Source: Caballeronia fortuita (GTDB lineage Bacteria > Pseudomonadota > Gammaproteobacteria > Burkholderiales > Burkholderiaceae). From it: a DNA stretch of 64,000 nt. Shown here in pieces: positions 44,188-53,215 of the stretch; within the stretch, counting starts at the first letter, position 1, and the number at the start of each line of letters is the position of its first letter. The stretch is from assembly GCF_001544835.2 (NCBI RefSeq), contig NZ_FCNX02000004.1, positions 342,950 through 406,949 of the forward strand, read 5' to 3'. The notes under the pieces were generated by a model. The model ran no database searches, had not been told where the DNA came from, and was given only the letters and a program-made list of their open reading frames with translations. Made by a program: the position numbers and the translations under genes.

Positions 44188-44925
44188 ATGGGTTGGAGTT
44201 TCGCAGACCGCGTCTATTGGGTGACGGGCGCATTCGGCGCGTTGGGCGCGGCCACGGTCACGCGTCTCGCCGATGCGGGCGCGCACGTGATTGCGTCCTC
44301 TCGTCACGTCGACGACAAGCGCTTCGCCGATTTTCCGCGCGTCGTGCCGCTTGCCGTCGATGTCGCCGACGATGACAGCGTGCGCGCCGCGTTCGCGCAT
44401 ATCGAAGAGCGCTTCGACAGGCTCGACGGTCTCGTCGTGAGCACGAACGTCGCCGCATTCGGCGATTTTCTCGATCTCACCGACGACGACTGGCAACGCG
44501 TTATCGATGCAAAGCTGCTCGGTTCCGTGCGGCCGATCCGCGCCGCGCTGCCGCGATTCATCGAACAGGCGCGCGGCGCGATCGTCGCGATCAGCGGGCG
44601 CGGCGGCATCGCGCCGCCGCCGAATCACTTTCCCGGTTCGAGCGTCAACGCCGCGCTCGATCTGCTCGTGCAAGGGCTCGGGCGCAGGTACGGCCCGCAC
44701 GGCGTGCGCGTGAATGCGGTCGCGCCCGGACCGATCCGCTCGCCGCGCTTCGATGCAATGGCGACCGCGCAAGTCGAAGACGAGCCTACGCGCCTCACCG
44801 CGCTCGATGGTCCCGGCACGCCGGAAGACGTCGCGGCAGCGGTCGCCTATCTCCTCTCCGACGATGCGCGCTTCGTCACCGGCACGCGGCTCTATGTCGA
44901 CGGCGGCGGCCCGCCTTACGCCTGA
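44188..44925 (+). CDS. SDR family protein lacking the catalytic Tyr and Lys
   Basis: A 245-residue Rossmann protein. VTGAFGALGAATVTRLADAG is the TGxxxGxG cofactor loop, and VNAVAPGPIRSPRF the usual C-terminal part. The conserved Ser is present in IVAISGRGG, but the YxxxK active-site motif is replaced: the segment reads NHFPGSSVNAALDLL, so Tyr becomes Gly and Lys becomes Asn on alignment. The NNAG motif is STNVA. It may bind NAD(P) without classical SDR chemistry. It sits between the SsuA-like gene and the rhodanese gene, co-directional, so it probably belongs to the organosulfur pathway. Confidence 0.82.
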   Translation: MGWSFADRVYWVTGAFGALGAATVTRLADAGAHVIASSRHVDDKRFADFPRVVPLAVDVADDDSVRAAFAHIEERFDRLDGLVVSTNVAAFGDFLDLTDDDWQRVIDAKLLGSVRPIRAALPRFIEQARGAIVAISGRGGIAPPPNHFPGSSVNAALDLLVQGLGRRYGPHGVRVNAVAPGPIRSPRFDAMATAQVEDEPTRLTALDGPGTPEDVAAAVAYLLSDDARFVTGTRLYVDGGGPPYA

Positions 44926-44964
44926 TACGCCGATTCCACAACAATCTACGAGGATTCATCGCTC

Positions 44965-46629
44965 ATGTCCCGCTTCGTTACACCCGCGCAGTTGCGCACG
45001 CTCATCGCGCAACGATCCGAACTCGCCGTGCTCGACGTGCGCGAGGAAGGCGTGTCGTCGAGAAGGCGTCTGTTCTATTCGTCGGTTGCGCCGGTCGGGC
45101 GGCTCGGACTCTCGATCGGGCGGCTCGTGCCGCGGCGCGGCACGCCCGTCGTGCTCGTCGATACGCACGGCGAGCACACGCCGCGCGCCGCTGCCCTGCT
45201 CGCGCGCTGGGGCTACACGGATGTGTCGATACTCGATGGCGGCATCGACGGCTGGGAGAAAGCGGGCTTCGAAGTCTTCAGCGGCACCAACGTGCCGGGC
45301 AAGGCATTCGGCGAAGTCATCGAACACGAACTGCACACGCCGAACATCGACGCCGAAACGCTGAAGGCGCGGCAGGACGCGGGCGAGGATCTCGTCGTGC
45401 TCGACTCACGCCCCTTCGGCGAATTCAACACGATGAACATTCCGGGCGGCATCGATTGCGCGGGCGCGGAGCTCGTCTATCGCGCGCTCGCGGCGGCGCC
45501 TTCGCCGGATACGTTGATCGTCGTGAATTGCGCGGGCCGCACGCGCAGCATTCTCGGCGCGCAATCGCTCATCAACGCGGGCGTGCCGAATCCGGTCGCG
45601 GCGCTGACGGGCGGCTCGATGTCGTGGCTGCTCGCGGGTCTCGAACTCGAACACGGCGAGATCCGCACCGCGCCGCGTCCCGATGCCGCCACGCTCGCCG
45701 CCGCGCGCGAACTCGCGATTGCGGCCGCACGCAAGGCCGACGTGCCTGTCATCGATCGCGAGACGCTTGCCTCGCTGGAACGTGAACGCGGCGAGCGCAC
45801 GTTGTATCGCTTCGACGTGCGCGATCCGCTCGAATACGAAGCGGGTCATCCTTCGGGATGGCGTTCGGCGCCGGGTGGACAGCTCGTGCAGGCGACCGAC
45901 GAGTACATCGGCACATTGCATGCGCGCGTCGTGTTGCGCGACGACGATGGCGTGCGCGCGCGCATGACGGCATCGTGGCTCAGGCAGCTCGGCTATCTCG
46001 ACGTGCGCGTGCTCGACGATGCCGCGAGCGCCGCGCTCGTCACCGATGCGTTCGAAGCCGGTCCCGAACCGCTCGCGATTCGTCCACACGGCGCGCGCGT
46101 GCAATGGATCGAAGCGGATGCGCTGCGCGCGTCGATCGAGGGGGGCAAGGCGCAGGCGATCGACATCGACAGCAGTCTCGCTTACAGGCGCGGCCACGTG
46201 ATGGGCGCGCGCTTCGTCGCGGCGAGCGAACTGCTCGCGCATCTCGACGAGTTTCCGCACGGCACGCAACTCGTGCTGACCTCCGACGATGGCGTGCTCG
46301 CCGGTCTCGTCGCGGCGGAACTCGCGCAGCATCGCGCGGATGTGGCGGCGCTGATCGGCGGAACGCGCCGCTGGAGCGCGCTCGGCCTGCCGCTCGAAGC
46401 GGGCGACGCGCACAACCTCACCGGCGACGACGACGCGTGGTACAGCCCGTATCATGCCGCGCCCGGCCACGTTGCGGAACAGATGAACGCGTATCTCGCG
46501 TGGGAACTGCAACTCGTCGCGCAAGTGGAGCGCGACGCGATCGCATCGATCAACGTGCTCGACTTCGATACCGCGACCGCGCAACGCAGCCGCGAACGCC
46601 TGGACGCGCTCAGGGAGAGCGCCGTATGA
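44965..46629 (+). CDS. Four-domain rhodanese protein with a single active-site cysteine
   Basis: A 554-residue protein made of four tandem rhodanese folds, about 1-106, 120-240, 255-355 and 365-465, then a helical tail. Each repeat ends with a DGG- or GG-type strand before a WxxxGL-like helix. Only domain 2 has the persulfide Cys: VVNCAGRTRSI (Cys189). The corresponding loops are VDTHGEHTPR, LRDDDGVRAR and LTSDDGVLAG in domains 1, 3 and 4, without Cys. Rhodaneses transfer sulfane sulfur to cyanide, thiols or sulfite. Its end overlaps the next monooxygenase gene (ATGA). Confidence 0.85.
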   Translation: MSRFVTPAQLRTLIAQRSELAVLDVREEGVSSRRRLFYSSVAPVGRLGLSIGRLVPRRGTPVVLVDTHGEHTPRAAALLARWGYTDVSILDGGIDGWEKAGFEVFSGTNVPGKAFGEVIEHELHTPNIDAETLKARQDAGEDLVVLDSRPFGEFNTMNIPGGIDCAGAELVYRALAAAPSPDTLIVVNCAGRTRSILGAQSLINAGVPNPVAALTGGSMSWLLAGLELEHGEIRTAPRPDAATLAAARELAIAAARKADVPVIDRETLASLERERGERTLYRFDVRDPLEYEAGHPSGWRSAPGGQLVQATDEYIGTLHARVVLRDDDGVRARMTASWLRQLGYLDVRVLDDAASAALVTDAFEAGPEPLAIRPHGARVQWIEADALRASIEGGKAQAIDIDSSLAYRRGHVMGARFVAASELLAHLDEFPHGTQLVLTSDDGVLAGLVAAELAQHRADVAALIGGTRRWSALGLPLEAGDAHNLTGDDDAWYSPYHAAPGHVAEQMNAYLAWELQLVAQVERDAIASINVLDFDTATAQRSRERLDALRESAV

Positions 46630-47822
46630 GCGCATCGTTCGACGGCACGGCGAGCCCCGCCGACATCCCCGGCAGCCCCTTGCACGCCGCGTTTGAGCAG
46701 CCGCTGATGCTCGGCCTCTTCCTGCCGATCCAGAACGGCGGCTGGTCCATCTCGACGCTTGCTCGCGGCACCGACTGGCGCTTCGACTACAACGCGCGCC
46801 TCACGAAACAGGCCGAGGCGCTCGGCTTCGATCTCGTCTTCGGTCTCGCGCAATGGCTCGGCAAGAACGGACACGGCGGCGCGCTCAAGTATCGCGAGCA
46901 ATCACTCGATGCATTCATCGCGACCAGCGCTCTCGCCGCGATCACCGAGCGCATCTTGCTGATCTCGACGGTGCATGCGCTCTATGGCCCATGGCACCCG
47001 CTGCATCTCGCGAAATTCGGCGCGACGCTGGATCACATTTCCAACGGCCGCTGGGGCATCAATCTCGTGACGGGACACGTCGCGAGCGAATGGGCGATGT
47101 TCGGCCAGCCGATGATCGAGCACGACGAACGCTATGTGCGCGCAGCGGAATTCGTCGCCGTGCTCGATACGCTGTGGCGCAGCGACGCGAACCTTCACAT
47201 CAGGACGAAGCACTGGCAACTCGACGATGCGTTCGTGAGCCCGCGTCCGCGCTTTCATCGGCCGGTGCTCGTGAACGCGACGGGATCGGCTGCGGGCATC
47301 GACTATGCCGTGCGGCATTCGGACCTCATCTTCATCACGAGCCCGGCGGGCGCGGACTTCAACGACGCGATCGGCGCCTTGCCCGCGCACACCGCGACGA
47401 TTCGCGATGCCGCGCAACGCGTGAAGCGGCGCGTGCGCACGCTGATCAATCCGACCATCGTGTGCCGTCCGACCGAACGCGAAGCGCGCGCGTATCACGA
47501 TGCCATCGTCGCGCATGCCGATGAAGGCGCGCTCGACGGCTTCGTCAACATGCACGGCAAGAGCGATGCAAAAGCGTGGGCGAAGCACAAGCGCGAGCAG
47601 CGCATTCTCGGCGGCAATCTGCATCTGATCGGCTCGCCCGCGCAGATCGTCGATCAGTTACTCGCCTTGAAGCGCGCCGGTTGCGATGGCGTGCAGCTCA
47701 CCTTCTTCGACTTCGAGCCCGACCTCGCGTACTTCGGCGATGCCGTGCTGCCGCTGCTCGCCGATGCAGGCCTGCGCATTCCGGCTTCGACACATCAACC
47801 GCTTCTTCACACGACGTCATGA
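46626..47822 (+). CDS. LLM-class flavin-dependent monooxygenase, SfnG/SsuD-like
   Basis: A 398-residue FMNH2-dependent luciferase-like monooxygenase. LMLGLFLPIQNGGWSIS, RGTDWRFDYNARLTKQAEALGFD, ALYGPWHPLHLAKFGATLDHISNGRWGINLVTGH, MIEHDERYVRAAEFVAVLDTLW and VNATGSAAGIDYAVRHSD are the landmarks, close to dimethyl-sulfone monooxygenase SfnG and alkanesulfonate monooxygenases. It would cleave a C-S bond of a sulfone or sulfonate to give sulfite or sulfinate. It overlaps genes on both sides by ATGA. Needs a flavin reductase, possibly that at 55597-56235. Confidence 0.87.
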   Translation: MSASFDGTASPADIPGSPLHAAFEQPLMLGLFLPIQNGGWSISTLARGTDWRFDYNARLTKQAEALGFDLVFGLAQWLGKNGHGGALKYREQSLDAFIATSALAAITERILLISTVHALYGPWHPLHLAKFGATLDHISNGRWGINLVTGHVASEWAMFGQPMIEHDERYVRAAEFVAVLDTLWRSDANLHIRTKHWQLDDAFVSPRPRFHRPVLVNATGSAAGIDYAVRHSDLIFITSPAGADFNDAIGALPAHTATIRDAAQRVKRRVRTLINPTIVCRPTEREARAYHDAIVAHADEGALDGFVNMHGKSDAKAWAKHKREQRILGGNLHLIGSPAQIVDQLLALKRAGCDGVQLTFFDFEPDLAYFGDAVLPLLADAGLRIPASTHQPLLHTTS

Positions 47823-49150
47823 GCCATACGCGACAATTGCACCTGAACACCAACGTCACCGGCGTCGGACGTCATCCCGCCGGATGGCGCACGCTCGACA
47901 ATCCGCGCTCGATCATCGATCTGAACTTCTTCAAGGAGATCGCCGCGATCGCGGAGCGCGGCAAGCTCGATGCCGTCTTTCTCTCCGATCTGCTCGCGCT
48001 GCGCAATCATGCGGAAGGCCCGTCGCAGGCGCTGGAGCCGACCGTGCTGCTGACCGCGCTCGCGGGCGCGACGACGCATATCGGTCTGATCGGCACGGCA
48101 TCGACGACGTTCAACGATCCGTTCAATCTCGCGCGGCGCTTTGCATCGGTCGATCATCTGAGCGGCGGGCGCATCGCTTTCAATGCCGTAACGACCTACG
48201 ATGCCGCCGCTGCCGCGAACTTCAGCCACGACGTGCCGCTCACGACCGACGAGCGCTATGCGCGCGCGCAGGAGTTCGTCGAAGTGGTGACGAAGCTGTG
48301 GGATAGCTGGGAAGACGACGCCTTCATCGCGGATACGGATACGGGCCGTTATGCCGATCCGTCGCGCGTGCATGCGATCGAACATCGCGGCGCGTACTTC
48401 TCGGTGCGCGGACCGCTCACCGTGCCGCGCAGTCCGCAAGGGCGGCCGGTGCTCGTGCAGGCGGGTTCGTCCGAAGGCGGCCGTGCGCTCGCCGCGCGTT
48501 TCGCCGATGCCGTGTTCACCGCGCAAACGACGCTGCCCACCGCACAGGCGTTCTATGCGGAGATGAAGGAACGCGTGCGCGCGCATGGCCGCAATCCCGA
48601 TCACTTTCTGTTGCTGCCTGGCCTCTATCCGGTGATCGGCGGCACGGAGCGCGAAGCGCGCGAACGCAAGGCCGAACTCGATGCGTTGCTCGATACCGAT
48701 CGTGAAGTCGCGCGTCTTGCCGGCGCGCTCGGCCTCGCGCCCGACGATCTGCACATCGATGCGCCCTTGCCCTACGAACTCATCGCGAAAGTGACGCGCA
48801 CGGATCTCTCGCGCGGTTTCATCGATTCGACGGTGGCGCTCGCGAAGAGCGAGAACCTCACGGTGCGCGATCTGCTGGACCGCAATCCGGGCGCGCATCG
48901 CATCATCGTGGGCACGCCGGAACAGATCGCCGACGATATCGCGCGCTGGTTCGACGAGCGCGGCGCCGATGGCTTCAACCTCAACGCCGACGTATTTCCT
49001 TCGGGCCTCGCCGCATTCGTCGATCATGTCGTGCCGATCCTGCAACGCAAGGGCATCTTCCGTCGCGAGTACGAAGGCACGACCTTGCGCGAGCATCTCG
49101 GCTTGCCGCGCCCCGAGAGTCAATTCGCGCGCGCGGCGCGGGCGGCGTGA
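47819..49150 (+). CDS. LLM-class flavin-dependent monooxygenase, NtaA/DszA family
   Basis: A 443-residue FMNH2-dependent monooxygenase. QLHLNTNVTGVGRHPAGWR, NFFKEIAAIAERGKLDAVFLSD, NDPFNLARRFASVDHLSGGRIAFNAVTTYDAAAA and DERYARAQEFVEVVTKLWDSW match the DszA/NtaA/SnaA group. Second member of this group in the region (compare 40029-41393). ATGA overlap with the SfnG-like gene; eight bases before the SfnB-like gene, so all three are one operon. Confidence 0.88.
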   Translation: MSHTRQLHLNTNVTGVGRHPAGWRTLDNPRSIIDLNFFKEIAAIAERGKLDAVFLSDLLALRNHAEGPSQALEPTVLLTALAGATTHIGLIGTASTTFNDPFNLARRFASVDHLSGGRIAFNAVTTYDAAAAANFSHDVPLTTDERYARAQEFVEVVTKLWDSWEDDAFIADTDTGRYADPSRVHAIEHRGAYFSVRGPLTVPRSPQGRPVLVQAGSSEGGRALAARFADAVFTAQTTLPTAQAFYAEMKERVRAHGRNPDHFLLLPGLYPVIGGTEREARERKAELDALLDTDREVARLAGALGLAPDDLHIDAPLPYELIAKVTRTDLSRGFIDSTVALAKSENLTVRDLLDRNPGAHRIIVGTPEQIADDIARWFDERGADGFNLNADVFPSGLAAFVDHVVPILQRKGIFRREYEGTTLREHLGLPRPESQFARAARAA

Positions 49151-49157
49151 GGTGAGC

Positions 49158-50372
49158 ATGACTACGACAACGCGCGCAAACATCATCCGTTCGGAGCAGG
49201 AAGCAATCGAGATCGCGCGCCGCCTCGCGCGCGAATTCGCCGTCGATGCATCCGCTCGCGACCGCGAACGCCGCCTGCCCTTGAACGAAGTGGAAACGTT
49301 CAGTGCATCGGGCTTGTGGGGCATCGGCGTGCCGCGCGCGTTCGGCGGCGCGGATGTATCCGTGCGCATCATCGCTGACGTGTTCGAAGCGATATCCGCG
49401 GCGGATTCGTCGCTCGGACAGATTCCGCAGAATCATTTCGCTACGCTCGAACGATTGCGTCACGACGGCACGCCGAGCCAGCAAGACTTCTTCTTTTCGC
49501 GCGCGCTTGCCGGAGAGCGTTTCGGCAATGCAACGGCCGAACCGGGCGACCGCTTGCCATCGGAACACGAGACGCGCGTGCGTCGCACGGCCGGCGGCTT
49601 CGTGCTGACAGGCCGCAAGGTTTATTCGACAGGCGCGCTTTTCGCGCACTGGATACCGGTCGCCGCACGCGATGACGATGGCCTGACCGTCACCGCGTTC
49701 GTCGCGCGTCATGCACGCGGTGTCGAAGTCATCGACGACTGGTCGGGCTTCGGCCAGCGCACGACGGCGAGCGGCCAGGTGCGGCTCGACGATGTCGTCA
49801 TCGACGAACTGCAGATCGTGAAGCGCGGACGACGCGAGCGTATCGACGCGGCCAACGCGGTATCGCAACTGATTCACGCGGCAATCGATCTCGGCATCGG
49901 ACGCGCGGCACTCGACGATACGAAGCGCTTTCTGAGGGAGCTTTCGCATCCAGCGCGCGGCAGCGCGGTCACGCGTGCGCTAGAGGATCCGTTCACGCTG
50001 CGCGATATCGGCTCGCTGACGGTCGACTATCACGCGGCGCAGGCGTTGAAGGCGCGTGCTGCCTTGCTGATCGATGCGGCACGCGGCGACGCTGAGCATC
50101 GCGATGTAGCGGCGGCCATCGTCGCCACGGCCGAAGCCAAGATACTCACGACACGCTTTGCGCTCGATGCGTCGAACAAGCTGTTCGAACTGGCGGGAAC
50201 GCAGTCGACACTGCAATCGCATAACCTCGACCGGCACTGGCGCAACGCGCGAACGCATACGTTGCATGACAGCGTGCGGTGGAAATATCATGCCGTGGGC
50301 CAATACGAGTTGAACGCTTTGTTATGCGATCCGTTCACGTACGCGCATCCGTATAAGGCCATCGAGGAATGA
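49158..50372 (+). CDS. Acyl-CoA dehydrogenase-fold sulfur acquisition oxidoreductase, SfnB/DszC-like
   Basis: A 404-residue protein. GLWGIGVPRAFGGADVSV, DSSLGQIPQNHFATLERL, FGNATAEPGDR, FVLTGRKVYSTGALFAHWIPVAA, DDWSGFGQRTTASGQVRLDDV and FALDASNKLFELAGTQST plus NLDRHWRNARTHTLHD match SfnB/DszC flavoproteins, which use FMNH2 for sulfur oxidation rather than acyl-CoA. GAGGTGA is the ribosome site for the ATG at 49158. Last gene of the rightward operon 41574-50372. Confidence 0.87.
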   Translation: MTTTTRANIIRSEQEAIEIARRLAREFAVDASARDRERRLPLNEVETFSASGLWGIGVPRAFGGADVSVRIIADVFEAISAADSSLGQIPQNHFATLERLRHDGTPSQQDFFFSRALAGERFGNATAEPGDRLPSEHETRVRRTAGGFVLTGRKVYSTGALFAHWIPVAARDDDGLTVTAFVARHARGVEVIDDWSGFGQRTTASGQVRLDDVVIDELQIVKRGRRERIDAANAVSQLIHAAIDLGIGRAALDDTKRFLRELSHPARGSAVTRALEDPFTLRDIGSLTVDYHAAQALKARAALLIDAARGDAEHRDVAAAIVATAEAKILTTRFALDASNKLFELAGTQSTLQSHNLDRHWRNARTHTLHDSVRWKYHAVGQYELNALLCDPFTYAHPYKAIEE

Positions 50373-50397
50373 AACAAGAAGGCGCCGCGCAAACGCA

Positions 50398-51273
50398 TCA
50401 CGCCGCCGCGGCGCTTTTCACCTGATCCAGGTCTGCTGCCGCAAGCCAGTGGCAATAACCGCCGAGCGTATCGCGATCGATGTCTTCCAGCTTCATTCCT
50501 GAATATTTTCCGCCGCGAAAATGGTGCTTCGACCAGTAAGAGTCGGTGTGCCAGGCGTGGATGTGCAGGACATCGCTTCCCAGGCGGCGATCCGCGCGCG
50601 TGAAGTGATCGAGGAAACCAACGGAGCACGCCTGCGGATAAGTTTGACGGAGCGCGAGTTCGCCGGCATACATCGTCAGGACCTGCTTCGACCAGAAAGG
50701 CCACTCGCCCTGGAAGTCCTTGAACTCCTCTTCCAGCAAACGATCGCAACATTGCATATGTGCCTGCAGATAGTTGCGCACCATCTCCGACGGACCGAGC
50801 ACCGATGCCCCGACATTATGCAGGCCGCCGTGAGGATAGCCCCATCGACGGCTGCATTCGGAAAGTTTGATGCGGACCGAGTCTTCGTAGGCGTAGGCGC
50901 CGAAGCCGAAGCAAAGGGCCGAAGGACGGAACGAATTCATCGCCGGTGTCACGAAGGTATCGCAGTCCGTCTTCAGGATCACATCGAAGTCCTCACAGAC
51001 GTTCAGTACATCCTGCTCCGCCAGACTGCCAACCGAATTGATGAATTTGTAGTCGTTCCACTCGCTGTGAAGACTTGCGAACGGCAGCTTCTCGACCGCG
51101 AGTATGCGTGAATCCGACGGCAATCGATCGCGCACTTCGGGATGACAAACGGCGATGATGGTGCTGCTTTGCAACACACCGGAGTAAATGGCGCTTTTGT
51201 AGAGCCACGAAAACTCCTCGACCATTGAATCGCTGTTGTCAACGTAGACAAGGATTCCAAGCTTATTCGACAC
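50398..51273 (-). CDS. Glycosyltransferase-like protein of unknown function (possible GT-A/DUF7164)
   Basis: A 291-residue soluble protein without a signal peptide. It starts LGILVYVDNSDSMVEEFSWLYKSA, has a DxD-like metal site in VILKTDCDTFVTPAM near residue 105, and contains SRRWGYPHGGLHNVGASVLGP, WPFWSKQVLTMYAGELALRQ and VLHIHAWHTDSYWSKHHF. The layout resembles a GT-A nucleotide-sugar transferase, possibly the DUF7164 family; I am not certain. It is opposite to the preceding operon, cuts the sulfur region in two, and uses more AT-rich codons than its neighbours. Its relation to sulfur scavenging is unclear. Confidence 0.6.
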   Translation of the reverse strand: MSNKLGILVYVDNSDSMVEEFSWLYKSAIYSGVLQSSTIIAVCHPEVRDRLPSDSRILAVEKLPFASLHSEWNDYKFINSVGSLAEQDVLNVCEDFDVILKTDCDTFVTPAMNSFRPSALCFGFGAYAYEDSVRIKLSECSRRWGYPHGGLHNVGASVLGPSEMVRNYLQAHMQCCDRLLEEEFKDFQGEWPFWSKQVLTMYAGELALRQTYPQACSVGFLDHFTRADRRLGSDVLHIHAWHTDSYWSKHHFRGGKYSGMKLEDIDRDTLGGYCHWLAAADLDQVKSAAAA

Positions 51274-51438
51274 GGCTTTTCCCTCTTTCTTGCTATCCAG
51301 GCAGCATGATATCCGCTCGGATACGCGAGAAACACGCGAGGGCTCTACCTTGCAAACGATACGCCAAGAATCCAGAGTTTTCTCAAGAAGGACGCTCGTC
51401 GCCGAAAGCGCCCTTCGTCATTTTCCCACTCGCGCGCC

Positions 51439-52437
51439 CTACTTCGCCGCCACCGCCTGCGCATCGAACACCGGATTGAACTCGACATCCACCTTGATCT
51501 TGTTCTTGATATCTCCCGATCGATAAAGCGTATCCGCGATCTTCTGTTCTCTCGCAACGAGTTGCTTGTCGAGCGGATAGAAAACCGATCTGCCGTTCTC
51601 AGCGGAGAACTTCGCGCGCGCGGGGCTTTGCTTCATCTTCTCCAGATAGATCTTTTCCACCGCCGGCACGTTTTGCGCCCACCATGTCCACGATTGCTTC
51701 AGCCGCCCGAGAAAGTCGCCGAGCGCGCGGCTCTTTGCGGGATCGCGCAGCACGTCGGTACGCGCCGTGAATACCGACAGCGCCGGAATATCCAGCTCAT
51801 CGCTCTTGATGACGACGCGCGCATCGCCCTTGTCGACGGTCTCTTTCACCGGACCATAGCCGCCCGAATACACGGCGACCTGTCCCGCGTTGAACGCCGA
51901 CGCCGACACGTTGCCATCGCCGAACTTCACGCCCTGAAAATCCTTCGGCCGCAAATCCGCTTTGTTATACGACAGCACGTATTGCAGATAATTGAAGCCG
52001 CCGAAGTTATAGCCCCAGGTCTTTCCGCGCAGATCGGCGAGGTTCTTTACATCGGCGTCCTTGCGCACGACGGTCACGATCGGCGGATAGCTGCTATCGG
52101 GATTGCGCCATCCCGCGATGATCTGCAACGGCGCGGTCTCGGGCGTCCACTGCGTGCGCGCGTTGCCCTGCTCGATGATGAGCGACGTATCGCCCATCAG
52201 CCCGACATCGAGCACTTTCGAATAGAGCGCGGACAATTGCGCGGCAGGCCCCGTGAGCACGGCCCATTTCACCTTGTACGGCGCGCCGTCGAGCACGTGC
52301 GATGCCTCGACGATATGCGGCCACGCTGCATCCTGTGTGCCGATGGTCAACGTAAGCGGATCATCGGCGAATGCGGATGCCGACGCCGCGAAAAGGCTCG
52401 CGACGAATAATGCGGTGAGGCGTTTCCTGATGCGCAT
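51439..52437 (-). CDS. Sulfonate-type ABC transporter substrate-binding protein (SsuA-like)
   Basis: A 332-residue exported protein. Sec signal peptide LTALFVASLFAASASAFADD; then LTLTIGTQDAAWPHIVEASHVLDG, VLDVGLMGDTSLIIEQGNA, ADLRGKTWGYNFGGFNYLQYV and MSALGDFLGRLKQSWTWWAQ-like helical region. NMT1/SsuA fold. The ATG at 52437 gives MRIRKRLTALF; an upstream start would spoil the signal peptide. Follows its ATPase gene by 25 bases. Second complete importer of the region. Confidence 0.87.
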   Translation of the reverse strand: MRIRKRLTALFVASLFAASASAFADDPLTLTIGTQDAAWPHIVEASHVLDGAPYKVKWAVLTGPAAQLSALYSKVLDVGLMGDTSLIIEQGNARTQWTPETAPLQIIAGWRNPDSSYPPIVTVVRKDADVKNLADLRGKTWGYNFGGFNYLQYVLSYNKADLRPKDFQGVKFGDGNVSASAFNAGQVAVYSGGYGPVKETVDKGDARVVIKSDELDIPALSVFTARTDVLRDPAKSRALGDFLGRLKQSWTWWAQNVPAVEKIYLEKMKQSPARAKFSAENGRSVFYPLDKQLVAREQKIADTLYRSGDIKNKIKVDVEFNPVFDAQAVAAK

Positions 52438-52462
52438 GAGTGTGTGGTGAGTGAAGGAAAAG

Positions 52463-53215
52463 TTATGCCGCTTCGCGCGGCGCATCCTGCGTCACGCCAA
52501 GCTCGGCGAGAAGCCGCGTTCTGAGCGCGATGGCGGCTTCGTCACTGCGCGAACGCGGACGTTGAAAATCGACGATGACATCTGCGCTGATCTCGCCTTG
52601 CGACAGCACGACGATGCGATCGGACAACAGTATTGCTTCGTCGATATCGTGTGTGACGAGCACGACCGCCGGCGTATGCGCGCGCCACAAACGCGCGACG
52701 AGCTCGTACATGCGGATGCGCGTGAGCGCATCGAGCGCGGCGAACGGTTCGTCGAGCAGCAAGAGCTTCGGCTCGCGCACGAGCGCGCGTGCCAGCGCAA
52801 CACGCTGCGCTTCGCCGCCCGAAAGCGTCTTCGGCCAGCCGTCGGCGTGACGCGCGAGGCCCACTTCATCGAGTGCGGCGAGCGCGGAAGACTTTGCTGC
52901 GCCAAGCCGGTCATGGCCGATCACGACGTTTTCCCACACGCGCTTCGCGGGCACGAGGCGCGGCTCCTGGAACACGACGGAACGCGCGCCCGCCACGCGC
53001 ACGCGGCCGCTGTCGGCCTGATCGAGCCCGGCGAGAATGCGCAGCAGCGTGGTCTTGCCCGCGCCGGACGCGCCGAGCATCGATACGAACTGGCCGCGCT
53101 TCACATCGAGCGATACGTCCTTCAACACCGCGCGGCCTGCGAAGACGCGGCTCACACCATCGAGTTCGAGCGCGTTCTCGCGTTCGCTGGCGAAGCCTTT
53201 ATCAAGCGAGTTCAA
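52463..53215 (-). CDS. Sulfonate-type ABC transporter ATP-binding protein (SsuB-like), TTG start
   Basis: A 250-residue ABC ATPase. Walker A GASGAGKTT, Q-loop VVFQEPRLVPAKRVWENVV, signature LSGGEAQRVALARAL, Walker B LLLLDEPFAALDA, switch His LVTHDIDEA. The start is taken as TTG at 53215, because GGAGG lies seven bases upstream; the ATG at 53242 has no ribosome site and would overlap the permease gene by 41 bases. Overlap with the permease stop is 14 bases. Confidence 0.88.
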   Translation of the reverse strand: MNSLDKGFASERENALELDGVSRVFAGRAVLKDVSLDVKRGQFVSMLGASGAGKTTLLRILAGLDQADSGRVRVAGARSVVFQEPRLVPAKRVWENVVIGHDRLGAAKSSALAALDEVGLARHADGWPKTLSGGEAQRVALARALVREPKLLLLDEPFAALDALTRIRMYELVARLWRAHTPAVVLVTHDIDEAILLSDRIVVLSQGEISADVIVDFQRPRSRSDEAAIALRTRLLAELGVTQDAPREAA

